Below are positions 35,267-43,265 of a stretch of 64,000 nucleotides of DNA, piece by piece. Each line of letters opens with the position of its first letter. The first letter of the stretch is position 1. Origin of the DNA: Nocardioidaceae bacterium SCSIO 66511 (lineage in GTDB: Bacteria; Actinomycetota; Actinomycetes; Propionibacteriales; Nocardioidaceae); contig CP095846.1 of the NCBI GenBank assembly GCA_023100825.1, forward strand, positions 806,001 through 870,000, given 5' to 3'. A model generated the notes under the pieces. It worked only from the letters and a program-made list of their open reading frames with translations. It did no database searches and was not told the DNA's origin. The translations under genes and the position numbers were made by a program.

Positions 35267-36075
35267 CGATCAGTGACACAGCGGTGGATCGGTGGCTCAC
35301 GTGCCCGTCACCTCGCCCGGCCGCGCGGGCACGGCTGTTCTGTCTCCCGCATGCAGGGGCAGGAGCCTCGGCGTACAACGGTTGGCCGGAGAAGCTCGCC
35401 GAACACACCGACGTCGAGGTGATCCCGGTACGCCCGCCCGGTCGCGAGTCGCGACTCGCGGAGTTGCCCCGTCTGGACCCTTCGGAGCTCACCGATGCGC
35501 TCGAGCGACGGCTCGACCGACCATATGCGCTCTTCGGGCACAGCGTCGGCGCTCGCCTCGCCTTCGAGGTCGTACGCGAGCTGCGTCGGCGCGGGCTGCC
35601 CGAGCCGGTGTTCTTGGGTGCCTCGGCATGTCCCGCCCCACAGCTTCCGGTCGAGTCACCGGAAGACTCGACCCTGTCCGACGATGCATTCCTCGATCGT
35701 GTCGCGAGCATCGGCGGCATGCCGGCGCATGTGCTGACCGACCCGGAGGTGCGGGAACTCGTGCTGCCTGCATTGCGAGCCGACTTCGACTACGTCGACA
35801 CGTACCGCTACGAGCCCGAGTCCCCACTCCGCGTACTGCTGCACGCGTTCGGCGGCGATGACGACCCAGAGGCCCGGCCAGACCAGATCCAGGCATGGCA
35901 AAGCCAGACTGTCGGACCGTTTCGGTGCACGATCCTCCGCGGCGATCACTTCTTCGTCACGGAGCAGCGCGATGCGGTGATCCGCCAGGTCGCAGAATCA
36001 CTGGAGTCCGCATTTGATGCCTCGCTCAGCATTGCCGGCGACGCCGACTCGACACTCGACGGCCATCGATCATGA
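35263..36075 (+). CDS. Type II thioesterase
   Basis: 270 residues, external NRPS thioesterase type. FCLPHAGAGASAYNGW, the nucleophile elbow GHSVG with normal Ser, and GDHFFV with the catalytic His are all present. These enzymes clear wrongly primed or stalled carrier domains. The ATG overlaps the lyase stop (ATGA), and the next gene starts inside its stop; the frame is open for a long way upstream but only as a shadow of the lyase gene. Its place in the diaminobutyrate operon suggests service to T domains of the cluster in general. Call firm. Confidence 0.92.
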   Translation: MTISDTAVDRWLTCPSPRPAARARLFCLPHAGAGASAYNGWPEKLAEHTDVEVIPVRPPGRESRLAELPRLDPSELTDALERRLDRPYALFGHSVGARLAFEVVRELRRRGLPEPVFLGASACPAPQLPVESPEDSTLSDDAFLDRVASIGGMPAHVLTDPEVRELVLPALRADFDYVDTYRYEPESPLRVLLHAFGGDDDPEARPDQIQAWQSQTVGPFRCTILRGDHFFVTEQRDAVIRQVAESLESAFDASLSIAGDADSTLDGHRS

Positions 36076-36905
36076 GTACGCCGCCGGTGTGTCTTTGGGC
36101 AGGCACACTTGCCGACCATGACCTGATCACGAGGCTGCACGCGGCTGCGGAGGCGGAGTACGCGTCGCTGTCTGCGTCCCCGACCGAGTTGGTTGCGGCC
36201 GTGGCGGCCGACGACGGCCGCGCTGTGCAAGAGGTACTCGATGACACCGGTTTGACCCTCGCCTGCTTGGACCCTGTCGCCACCTGGGTTCCTGGTGCTG
36301 TCGCCGCCCATCCTGCGCACAATGCGCACGCGCGTGTAACCGTGCAGACGTGCCTGGAACTGGCTGAGCGGTTTGCCATCCCGTTACTGAACGCCGTTGA
36401 CGTCACCTGGCGGCCGCTCGAGGCCGAAGCGCGGGACGGATTCGCCGAGCTTGCTGCCGCAGCCGCGAAGCGGGGTGTCAAGCTCGCGGTCGAACCCCAG
36501 GTCTACTCGGGGGTGCCTGACCTCGAAACCGGAGTGGATTTGTGCTCGCACGCGGGAATGGGCACCGCGCTACTCGTCGATCTGTGGCATCTGAATCGCA
36601 TGGACTCGTCGGTCGATCTTGCGAGCCTGCCGATCGCAGCGCTCCAAGTCGCAGACGGTCCGCGCCGTGCCGCGTCCGATCTGGTCACCGAAAGCATTAC
36701 GGCTCGTCTTACGCCGGGTTCAGGGGAGTTCGATCTCGCCGATCAGCTGCGCACGTTGGGGGTTCGCGCAGAGACCCCGATCGGACCGGAGCTGTTCGGT
36801 GCCAAGGTATCGGCCGACGATGCTGTAGCACACGTGGCCGGGGCACTGACGGCCACCTGCGGGATCATCGCCGATGCGGCACGCGAGCGGGTCAGTCCCA
36901 GGTGA
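36072..36905 (+). CDS. Xylose-isomerase-like TIM-barrel protein
   Basis: 277 residues of the AP-endonuclease-2 / sugar-phosphate isomerase TIM-barrel family. VKLAVEPQVYSG holds a typical metal-ligand Glu, DLWHLNRM a metal-ligand Asp and His, and ALQVADGPR a further Asp. Members are isomerases, epimerases or dehydratases on sugars, inosose or hydroxypyruvate-like compounds. It is last in the operon that begins at 29771, coupled by ATGA to the thioesterase. Nothing in the cluster clearly needs a sugar isomerase, so its substrate may be a small hydroxy or keto compound. Its 3' end overlaps the convergent winged-helix gene by 14 bp. Confidence 0.75.
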   Translation: MSTPPVCLWAGTLADHDLITRLHAAAEAEYASLSASPTELVAAVAADDGRAVQEVLDDTGLTLACLDPVATWVPGAVAAHPAHNAHARVTVQTCLELAERFAIPLLNAVDVTWRPLEAEARDGFAELAAAAAKRGVKLAVEPQVYSGVPDLETGVDLCSHAGMGTALLVDLWHLNRMDSSVDLASLPIAALQVADGPRRAASDLVTESITARLTPGSGEFDLADQLRTLGVRAETPIGPELFGAKVSADDAVAHVAGALTATCGIIADAARERVSPR

Positions 36906-37983
36906 CCGCCGGTGCGTCGTCGCCGGTTGAGGCGGCGACGGCAGCGGCACGGTCCTCGGCCGCGTCCTTGTCTGTCGGGGTGAGCCGGTCGAACGGTTCG
37001 ATCGTCACCTCGCTCGACGAGCTGCGGTAGCGCCATACGCCGGCGACCTCTCCGTTCACGAGGAGGGCGCCCGGTCCGGACAACGCCTTGAACACCTCCT
37101 TGCGACGCGTTGAGTCGGGCACGAGCAACGCACGGTCGACCTGGCGTAAGTACGGATCGTTCGGCGGCACCAGCGCGACTCCCTCCGGAGGTTCTGCCGT
37201 ACGCAAGCCGTCGAGCAGAGACTCGGGAAGGTCACACCTCTTCGATCCGACCTTGACCTTGACGAGGTCGCTCTCGAACTCGTTCCAGACTCGGGTGATG
37301 CCAGTAGTACCGGCCTCCTGCCAGTCCCGGTAGAGCGTTTTGGTGATCGGGCCGTTGACCCTGAGGAACGTCTCGAGGAACGTCTTGCGTGGGTTCTCGG
37401 TACGTTGCTGCTTCACCTTCGGGCGCGGATAGAAGATCGTGGCGCGGTTTTCCGACGGACCGATGACGATCTGCGCCTGTCGTACGGCCGCCCGGAACAA
37501 CCCGTCCGGCACGTGTACGGCATCGCATCGCTGGCAGTACGACGACAGGGACGGCGACACTTCGTCGGCGACCTGCCGGCTCGCGTCACCCTTGGGTGTC
37601 CTGCCTGTCACGATTTTCCCCAGTGCGGCGGCGACCTCATCGACCGCGTCGACGAACGCCGCGCCGCCGTCGTCGGACTCGAGCGGGGCGAGGGCGTCGC
37701 GCACCAGGTCGAGTTGGTCGGCGCTGTGTGCGTGCGGAGCCCCGCGTACGGACCACATGCACACTGCCGGGCCGGCGGGCGTGATCGCGTCCGCAATCGC
37801 CTTCTTGTCCACGCGCGCGGTGCGCTGGGAGAGTGCCTGCTCGCCGTTGGACTGACGGCTACCTTGCATTCCCAACAGGAGCAGATCCTCGAGCACGCCG
37901 TCTTCGGAGCGCCGACCCAGGCCATGCCCGTTCCATCGATAGCCGAGCCAACGGTCTCTGTCCACGGTGACGGTATTACTCAT
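36892..37983 (-). CDS. Winged-helix DNA-binding protein of the YcaQ/AlkZ (HTH_42) family
   Basis: 363 residues from the ATG at 37983. It has the N-terminal region LLLLGMQGSRQSNGEQALSQR, a central SSYCQRCDAVHVPDGLFR and a C-terminal part with LLVNGEVAGVWRYR, as in HTH_42 proteins. Family members include DNA glycosylases that unhook bulky or crosslinked bases, and several sit in clusters for genotoxic natural products as self-resistance (AlkZ for azinomycin). Where AlkZ has the catalytic Gln-x-Gln, this protein has Gln-Gly-Ser, the form of a less studied subfamily, so activity is uncertain. It lies between the two thioesterase regions of the cluster, 11 bp after the leftward thioesterase, likely co-transcribed. 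Housekeeping repair is the alternative. Confidence 0.75.
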   Translation of the reverse strand: MSNTVTVDRDRWLGYRWNGHGLGRRSEDGVLEDLLLLGMQGSRQSNGEQALSQRTARVDKKAIADAITPAGPAVCMWSVRGAPHAHSADQLDLVRDALAPLESDDGGAAFVDAVDEVAAALGKIVTGRTPKGDASRQVADEVSPSLSSYCQRCDAVHVPDGLFRAAVRQAQIVIGPSENRATIFYPRPKVKQQRTENPRKTFLETFLRVNGPITKTLYRDWQEAGTTGITRVWNEFESDLVKVKVGSKRCDLPESLLDGLRTAEPPEGVALVPPNDPYLRQVDRALLVPDSTRRKEVFKALSGPGALLVNGEVAGVWRYRSSSSEVTIEPFDRLTPTDKDAAEDRAAAVAASTGDDAPAVTWD

Positions 37984-37993
37984 GCGGGCGAGC

Positions 37994-38791
37994 CTACGGG
38001 GAGTCGGACTGCGCGGCTTGTAGGACATCGCCGGCGATGCGCAGGATCTCATCGACGTAATCGACGAGGTAGAAATGGTCGCCGGGAAAAGTGCGCATCG
38101 TGAATCCGCCGGTTGTCACATCTGCCCACTCGTACATATCCGATGCCGGAGCGATCGAATCGGATTCGCCGGCCATGGCTATGACCGGGACATCGATACT
38201 GCCGCTGGCCGCAGGGTCGACGTAGGCGGCGCTGATGGTGAGATCGGCGCGGATGGCAGGGGTGAACAGATCGCGCAGTTCAGGAAGGTCGAGGACCTCG
38301 GCCTCGGTGCCGCCCCACTCGGCGAGTGCCTGCCACATCTGGTCATCGGGCAATTCATGCACGGTGCTTGTGACGGGCACAGTTGGGGCGACATGCGCGG
38401 ACACGATGAGTCCACACAGCGTGGCTCCGGCGTCGATAATTCGTCGAGCGGTCTCGAACGCGACAGAGGCGCCCATGCTGTGGCCGAACAGAACGATCGG
38501 CGTATCGACGGCTTGCTCACCGACGTCCGCGAGGAGTTCCGTAGCGAGTGCGTCCCCGATCTGTCCGACGCTGTCCGCGAATGGTTCGGCGAGGCGTTCG
38601 TGGCGCCCTGGGTACTGCACGGACGACAGCGCGACACCGTCGGGGACCGCCGACGTCCAGGGTCGAAAGTACGTGGCGCTGCCGCCGGAGTGGGGACAGC
38701 AGACGATGCGTGGCGTACCCGGCGCGAGTCGATCGCCGTGCTGCCAGCGTCTCGTGGCCGGTGCGTTCGGAGCCGTGGCGCGGTGGATCAC
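37994..38791 (-). CDS. Type II thioesterase (third in cluster)
   Basis: 265 residues from the GTG at 38791; an upstream GTG at 38839 is possible but would crowd the divergent P450 promoter. CCPHSGGSATYFRPW, the Ser elbow GHSMG and GDHFYLV with the catalytic His are normal for external NRPS thioesterases. It is divergent from the P450 at 38902, and that P450 converges on an A-T gene. A thioesterase, a P450 and an A-T together is the arrangement used to beta-hydroxylate a carrier-bound amino acid and then release it, as in the tryptophan branch of thiocoraline-type pathways. I infer release of hydroxylated tryptophan; general editing is the alternative. Confidence 0.88.
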   Translation of the reverse strand: MIHRATAPNAPATRRWQHGDRLAPGTPRIVCCPHSGGSATYFRPWTSAVPDGVALSSVQYPGRHERLAEPFADSVGQIGDALATELLADVGEQAVDTPIVLFGHSMGASVAFETARRIIDAGATLCGLIVSAHVAPTVPVTSTVHELPDDQMWQALAEWGGTEAEVLDLPELRDLFTPAIRADLTISAAYVDPAASGSIDVPVIAMAGESDSIAPASDMYEWADVTTGGFTMRTFPGDHFYLVDYVDEILRIAGDVLQAAQSDSP

Positions 38792-38901
38792 CCGTAGAGT
38801 CTCGGTGTTGTTGCGACGCCTGGTCGACCGACCTTGCACAGATCATTCACGGGTCATTCGTGGGACTCGTCGTCGCGCTTCTTAGCCGGGATCGTGGTGT
38901 G

Positions 38902-40119
38902 GTGATCACCGGACTCGACTTCGATCTCACCGACCCGCAGACCTTCCGCGCCGGGGAACACGGGCATCTCGTCGAACTATGGGAGCTGATGCGCACCCGC
39001 GGTCGAGTGTTCTGGCAGCCGTACGAGGACACGGGCTTCTGGTCGGTCATCTCGTACGCCGATATCTGCACGATCTACCGCGATCGGGAGAACTTCACGT
39101 CGGAGCGCGGAACTATTCTCGATACGCTACTTGCCGGCGGTGATCCCGCCGGCGGACGCATGCTCGCGGTGACCGATGGCGCACGACATCGAGCGCTGCG
39201 TAAGGCGATGAGCCGATTCTTCACGCCGCGGCATCTCGAGTCGGTCGAGCAGTCGATCGCGCGGCGTACGGCACGCGTCGTCGACGAGGCGGTGGAACAA
39301 GGCGCGGTCGACTTCGCAACGGATGTCTGCGAGCGTCTCCCGATCGAGGCCATCTGTGACCTGATGGAGGTGCCGGAGGCCGATCGTCCGCAGCTACTCA
39401 CCTACACCAAAGCAGCGCTGTCGTCTGATGCAGAGGACAGCTCCGAACTTGACGCAATCAGTGCTCGGAGCGAGTTGTTGCTCTACCTTTCTGACTTGGT
39501 GGCCATGCGGCGGAGCGATCCGGGCGATGACATCGTCAGCGTGCTCACGAGCGCCGAGGTCGAGGGCGAGCCGTTGGACGACGACGATCTCGCGCTGAAC
39601 TGCTACTCCCTGATCCTCGGCGGCGACGAGTCGACGCGCGTATCTGCCGGTACCGGCGCTCTCGCGTTCGCGCGGTGCCCGTCGCAATGGACAGCTCTAC
39701 GGGAATCCCGCGACACGACGCGGGACCTGCTGCCTGCGGCTGTCGAGGAGGTGCTGCGCTGGAGTACGCCGTCGATGCATTTCGCTCGAACCGCGACTGC
39801 CGATGTGCGGATCGGCGGGCAAACCATTCGCCGCGGCGACGTCGTCGTTCTGTGGCTGAGCGCGGCCAACCTGGATCCGGAGCAGTTCGAACGGCCCGGA
39901 CGGTTCGACATCGGCCGTCCGGCGCACGATCACCTGACCTTCGGGCAGGGCAGACACTATTGCCCAGGAGCGGTCATGGCTCGCATCGAATTGCGCTGCC
40001 TTTTCGACGCGCTTCGTAACCAGGTTGCCAGGATCGAGGAGACCGCCGAACCGAGGCAGGTCTACTCGAACTTTCTGTTCGGTCACAGCAGCCTGCCGTT
40101 TCGGCTGCACCGCGTCTGA
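38902..40119 (+). CDS. Cytochrome P450, carrier-bound amino acid beta-hydroxylase type
   Basis: 405 residues; GTG at 38899 or 38902 are the plausible starts, since the frame upstream is a shadow of the thioesterase. The heme loop FGQGRHYCPG is intact. The I-helix reads LILGGDESTR rather than AGxETT, and the K-helix region EEVLRWSTPSMHFAR resembles P450s of the CYP163/NovI type that beta-hydroxylate amino acids held on an A-T protein. An A-T gene (40172-42031, aromatic-type pocket) converges on it 52 bp away. I infer beta-hydroxylation of tryptophan (or another aromatic amino acid) on that carrier. Family firm; substrate inferred from neighbours. Confidence 0.88.
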   Translation: MITGLDFDLTDPQTFRAGEHGHLVELWELMRTRGRVFWQPYEDTGFWSVISYADICTIYRDRENFTSERGTILDTLLAGGDPAGGRMLAVTDGARHRALRKAMSRFFTPRHLESVEQSIARRTARVVDEAVEQGAVDFATDVCERLPIEAICDLMEVPEADRPQLLTYTKAALSSDAEDSSELDAISARSELLLYLSDLVAMRRSDPGDDIVSVLTSAEVEGEPLDDDDLALNCYSLILGGDESTRVSAGTGALAFARCPSQWTALRESRDTTRDLLPAAVEEVLRWSTPSMHFARTATADVRIGGQTIRRGDVVVLWLSAANLDPEQFERPGRFDIGRPAHDHLTFGQGRHYCPGAVMARIELRCLFDALRNQVARIEETAEPRQVYSNFLFGHSSLPFRLHRV

Positions 40120-40132
40120 CTCGACGCACGGT

Positions 40133-40159
40133 GCCGCACAACTCGATTCGTTGTGCGGC
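40133..40159. terminator. Stem-loop between convergent P450 and A-T genes
   Basis: A perfect 10-bp stem (GCCGCACAAC / GTTGTGCGGC) with a 7-nt loop, extendable by several more pairs with a mismatch, fills the gap between two converging genes. A T tract is lacking; it can still serve as a two-way terminator. Confidence 0.6.
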
Positions 40160-40171
40160 GCCGGTGCGAGA

Positions 40172-42031
40172 TCAGGCGCGGCGGTCGGCCAACGCGGTCA
40201 GACCTGCCGGAGTCGCCGCCTCGAAGGCGTCGCGCAGTGGCAGCCGTACTCCTGCTCGTTTGGTGAGCATGCTGATCAGTCGGGTGAACTTGATCGAGTC
40301 CCCGCCCAGGCTGAAGAAGTCGTCGTCGGATCCGACCGCGTCGACTGCTGGCAGGTTCGAGACGAACAGCTCACGTACGATGCCTTCGAGGTCGCCGGAA
40401 ACGTCACTCGACAGCAGCGAGTGGTCACTCGGCTCGGCCGACCCGGACGGGTCGTCACGCCCGAGGGAGTCCCCCGAGACGGGGAGCCGGGACCGGTCGA
40501 TCTTGCCGTGCGCATTGGCTGGCATCTTGTCGAGCACGATCAGTCGGGCCGGCAGCATGTAGCGAGGGAGCTTGTCGGAAAGGTCGTGCTGCACGTCCTC
40601 GAGATGGGCGCCCGCGGCTAGCGTCACCCAGGCGATGATGCTGTCGCTCCCCGGCTCGAGCTGGCGTACCCCGACGGCCGCAGTGGACACTGCCGGGTGT
40701 GCGGCGAGCGTCGCTTCGATTTCTCCTAGCTCGATCCGGAAGCCGCGTAGCTTGACCTGGGCGTCGCTCCGTCCGACGAACTCGAAATGCCCATCCGGGC
40801 GATGTAAACCCAGGTCGCCCGTGAGGTAGACCCGCTCGCCGGGATTCCCGTTCGGGTCTGGGCGGAATCGCGCAGCAGTCTGCCGCGGCCGGCCGAGGTA
40901 TGCGCGCGCGATGCCGTGGCCGCCGACCCTGATCTGGCCGACCTGGCTGCTGTCGACGGCGGTGAGGTCGTCGTTCACGATGTCGACGCGGGTGTCCTCG
41001 AAGGCGGTGCCGATGTCGGCGCGGTGCCCGGCATGCAGGGGATCGCTCAGAGTTGCGCCGACGGTCGTCTCGGTCGGCCCGTACCCGTTGATGAGGGTAC
41101 GCCCGGGCGCCCACGCGTCGACGATTCCCTGCGTGCAAGTGTCGCCCGTCGAGACGACGGTTCCGCCACGGAGCACATCGCCCGATGGGTCCAAAGCGCC
41201 GAGTGCGACAGGCGGCAGAGTCGCGTGGGTGATGCGGCGATCAGTGAGTGTGTTTGCGAGCGGCTCGCCGGGAAGCAGCTCTTCGGACGTGGTGAGGTGC
41301 AGCGTTGCACCGTGCAACAACGCCAGCGTGATGTCCCAGAACGCGGCGTCGAAGCTGGGTGACGCCCACTGCAGCACTTGGTCGCCTTCGCCGGTGCCGA
41401 TCCTGCGAGCCTGAGTCGAGCTGAGCCGGTCCATCCCGTCGTGCGTGATCGCCACGCCTTTTGGCTGACCGGTCGAGCCAGAGGTGTAGATCAGGTACGC
41501 GAGGTTGTCCGGACACAGCGATGAGAGTCGTTCGGTGTCGGCGACAACGTGGTCGGGCACGCCAGGCGCGCTCGCTTCGGCGATCGCCATGTGGTCGATG
41601 TCGACCGGCCAGGGCGGCCGACCCGTGTGCAGCAGGAGTTCCGGACCGGCGTCGGCGATCGTGAACGCGACTCGCTCGGCCGGGTAGGACGGGTCGAGAG
41701 GCAGGTACGCCGCGCCCGATTGCAGGACCCCGAGCAGTCCGACCAGCCAGTCGCTCGAGTCACGGTCTGCGATGAGCGCGACGATCGATTCCGGTCCGAC
41801 TCCGCGCTTGATCAAGCGTCGTGCCACGCGACGCGACGCCCGTGCGAGCTGTCGGTACGTCAGTGCGCGGTCCGGTGCCACGACCGCGGGAGCGCTAGCG
41901 TGCCGAGCAACGGTCTCCTCGAAGAGGGTGACAGCGGTCGTTACGCGCATTTCGGTCGCGATCGGGCACTCTGTATGGCCTGCTGTGCCGGGTCCGGCGG
42001 CAGGTATGACGAGCTCTCCGGGCGTGGTCAT
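40172..42031 (-). CDS. Stand-alone NRPS A-T didomain, aromatic-type pocket
   Basis: 619 residues from the ATG at 42031, which overlaps the regulator stop (ATGA). The A domain has YTSGSTGQPKG, NGYGPTETT, YLTGDLG and HGKIDR; the carrier domain has FSLGGDSI near residue 570. The hand-read pocket is D-A-W-T-V-T-G-V-G-K, sharing the first four positions with PheA (DAWTIAAVCK), so an aromatic amino acid is likely. Given the tryptophan dioxygenase and the adjacent P450, tryptophan is my best guess. Such A-T proteins hold the amino acid for beta-hydroxylation. It is co-transcribed with the regulator upstream. Domain call certain. Confidence 0.92.
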   Translation of the reverse strand: MTTPGELVIPAAGPGTAGHTECPIATEMRVTTAVTLFEETVARHASAPAVVAPDRALTYRQLARASRRVARRLIKRGVGPESIVALIADRDSSDWLVGLLGVLQSGAAYLPLDPSYPAERVAFTIADAGPELLLHTGRPPWPVDIDHMAIAEASAPGVPDHVVADTERLSSLCPDNLAYLIYTSGSTGQPKGVAITHDGMDRLSSTQARRIGTGEGDQVLQWASPSFDAAFWDITLALLHGATLHLTTSEELLPGEPLANTLTDRRITHATLPPVALGALDPSGDVLRGGTVVSTGDTCTQGIVDAWAPGRTLINGYGPTETTVGATLSDPLHAGHRADIGTAFEDTRVDIVNDDLTAVDSSQVGQIRVGGHGIARAYLGRPRQTAARFRPDPNGNPGERVYLTGDLGLHRPDGHFEFVGRSDAQVKLRGFRIELGEIEATLAAHPAVSTAAVGVRQLEPGSDSIIAWVTLAAGAHLEDVQHDLSDKLPRYMLPARLIVLDKMPANAHGKIDRSRLPVSGDSLGRDDPSGSAEPSDHSLLSSDVSGDLEGIVRELFVSNLPAVDAVGSDDDFFSLGGDSIKFTRLISMLTKRAGVRLPLRDAFEAATPAGLTALADRRA

Positions 42032-42612
42032 GCCGGTTCCAGCAGGTAGCCGCGACCCCACACGGTGACGATGGCGAGTCTGACGGGCTTGATGCGCCGC
42101 CGCAGACGCAGGATGCGTAAGTCGAGTGCGTTGCGGTGGTCATCGCACTCCTCGCCCCAGGCGCGCTCGATGAGCTGATCGCGTGAGGCGACTCGTTGGA
42201 AGTTGTCGACGAGTACGTGCATGATCGCTGCCTCGGTATCGGCCAGTGGCAATCGTGCCGCGTTCGTACACAGGACATTGTCTGGACTTATCGCCGGAAT
42301 CTGCTCGTTCCGGGCCCGTTGAATCAGGCTTTCGACTCGGGCATCTACGTCGCTTTGTTTCAGTGGCGGTCGCACCCAATCCTCTAGCGGATCGGTACAT
42401 TCCGGTGCTTCTGCGTTGGATTCCGCGACCCACAGCACAGGAGTGCGGTTGCTCAGGAAGCGATCGCGTTCGCAATATTGCAGCGGCCAGCGTAAGAACT
42501 GGATGTCGTCGCGCGGGAGACGTCGCCGTCGGCTCTCTGGGGCATCGGCGGATAAGGTCTGCCCGGCGGCGTCCGTTGCCGGACGCGAGGTTAAGGGGTT
42601 CGTACGGTTCAT
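42028..42612 (-). CDS. OmpR/PhoB-type winged-helix transcriptional regulator, no clear receiver
   Basis: About 194 residues from the ATG at 42612 (an ATG at 42663 is possible; neither has a strong ribosome site). The C-terminal ~90 residues form an OmpR-type effector domain: DTEAAIMHVLVDN, then RNALDLRILRLRRRI and TVWGRGYLL. The N-terminal ~95 residues do not show the Asp phosphorylation site or other receiver-domain marks and I do not recognise them. Such receiver-less or atypical regulators often control antibiotic clusters. It is the first gene of the operon with the A-T at 40172 and lies at the cluster's right edge, so it is the best candidate for the pathway regulator. Confidence 0.78.
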   Translation of the reverse strand: MNRTNPLTSRPATDAAGQTLSADAPESRRRRLPRDDIQFLRWPLQYCERDRFLSNRTPVLWVAESNAEAPECTDPLEDWVRPPLKQSDVDARVESLIQRARNEQIPAISPDNVLCTNAARLPLADTEAAIMHVLVDNFQRVASRDQLIERAWGEECDDHRNALDLRILRLRRRIKPVRLAIVTVWGRGYLLEPA

Positions 42613-43265
42613 TGCGCTCAACGGCGCGTCGGTGATCCTCAAGGTTGAATTCTCCCTCGGCATGCGTACCCGGCGGTCGTGCCCCGAGGTTGTGTCGCCG
42701 GTACTCGAATTGTTGCCGATTGAGCGAGGATCAAAACATGTTTCTCGTAGGTTGCAAAACGCCGGTCGGCGCGCTAAACGTGGGCGTTATAACGTAGCGT
42801 GATGGCGCGTAGAAGGAGTCTTTCTCGCATCTGTTGCCGGAGCCGACTGCCAGCCTAATATCGCAACTCGACGTACGGAGTGTTAACAGCTGTGGCGCCT
42901 GTGGCATACGTTCGGCCAACCCGACGACGCGAGTGCACATTCGTGTCGGGTATTACGTTGAACCGCTCATCCATTGGAAGTCCGAGTGTGTCGACGGCAG
43001 GCGATCGCCGGCTGCGTCCAACCACCCGCGGATGACCTCGCCGTGGCGTCGTGTTGCCGAAAGATTCACGACAGGCAGCCGCATGGGCACCGCGCTACAT
43101 GGTCAATTCGGGTCGTCATGGTGTGCCCGGGTGTCGTCCCCGGCGATTCGGGGCAAGCCGACTTCGGAGTAACGACGATGGCACGCGTACTGGACGGGAG
43201 CCACGCATGGCAGTGAACGACGCGTCGACGTCACCGAATCCTTGTACCGTCGCCACGCAAGTCCG
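42613..43265. other. Intergenic region at the right edge of the cluster
   Basis: About 650 bp with no convincing gene; frames here are short and without ribosome sites. It is less GC-rich than its surroundings around 42720-42800, where a perfect 10-bp palindrome (CGTTATAACG, 42785-42794) lies. This is probably the promoter and operator area of the leftward regulator operon and perhaps of the rightward HAD gene. Confidence 0.4.

Noticed and set aside
1-42612. Uridyl-peptide (pacidamycin-type) antibiotic cluster
   Set aside because: Dissociated NRPS and diaminobutyrate genes are shared, but no nucleoside-modifying or meta-tyrosine genes are visible in the window.
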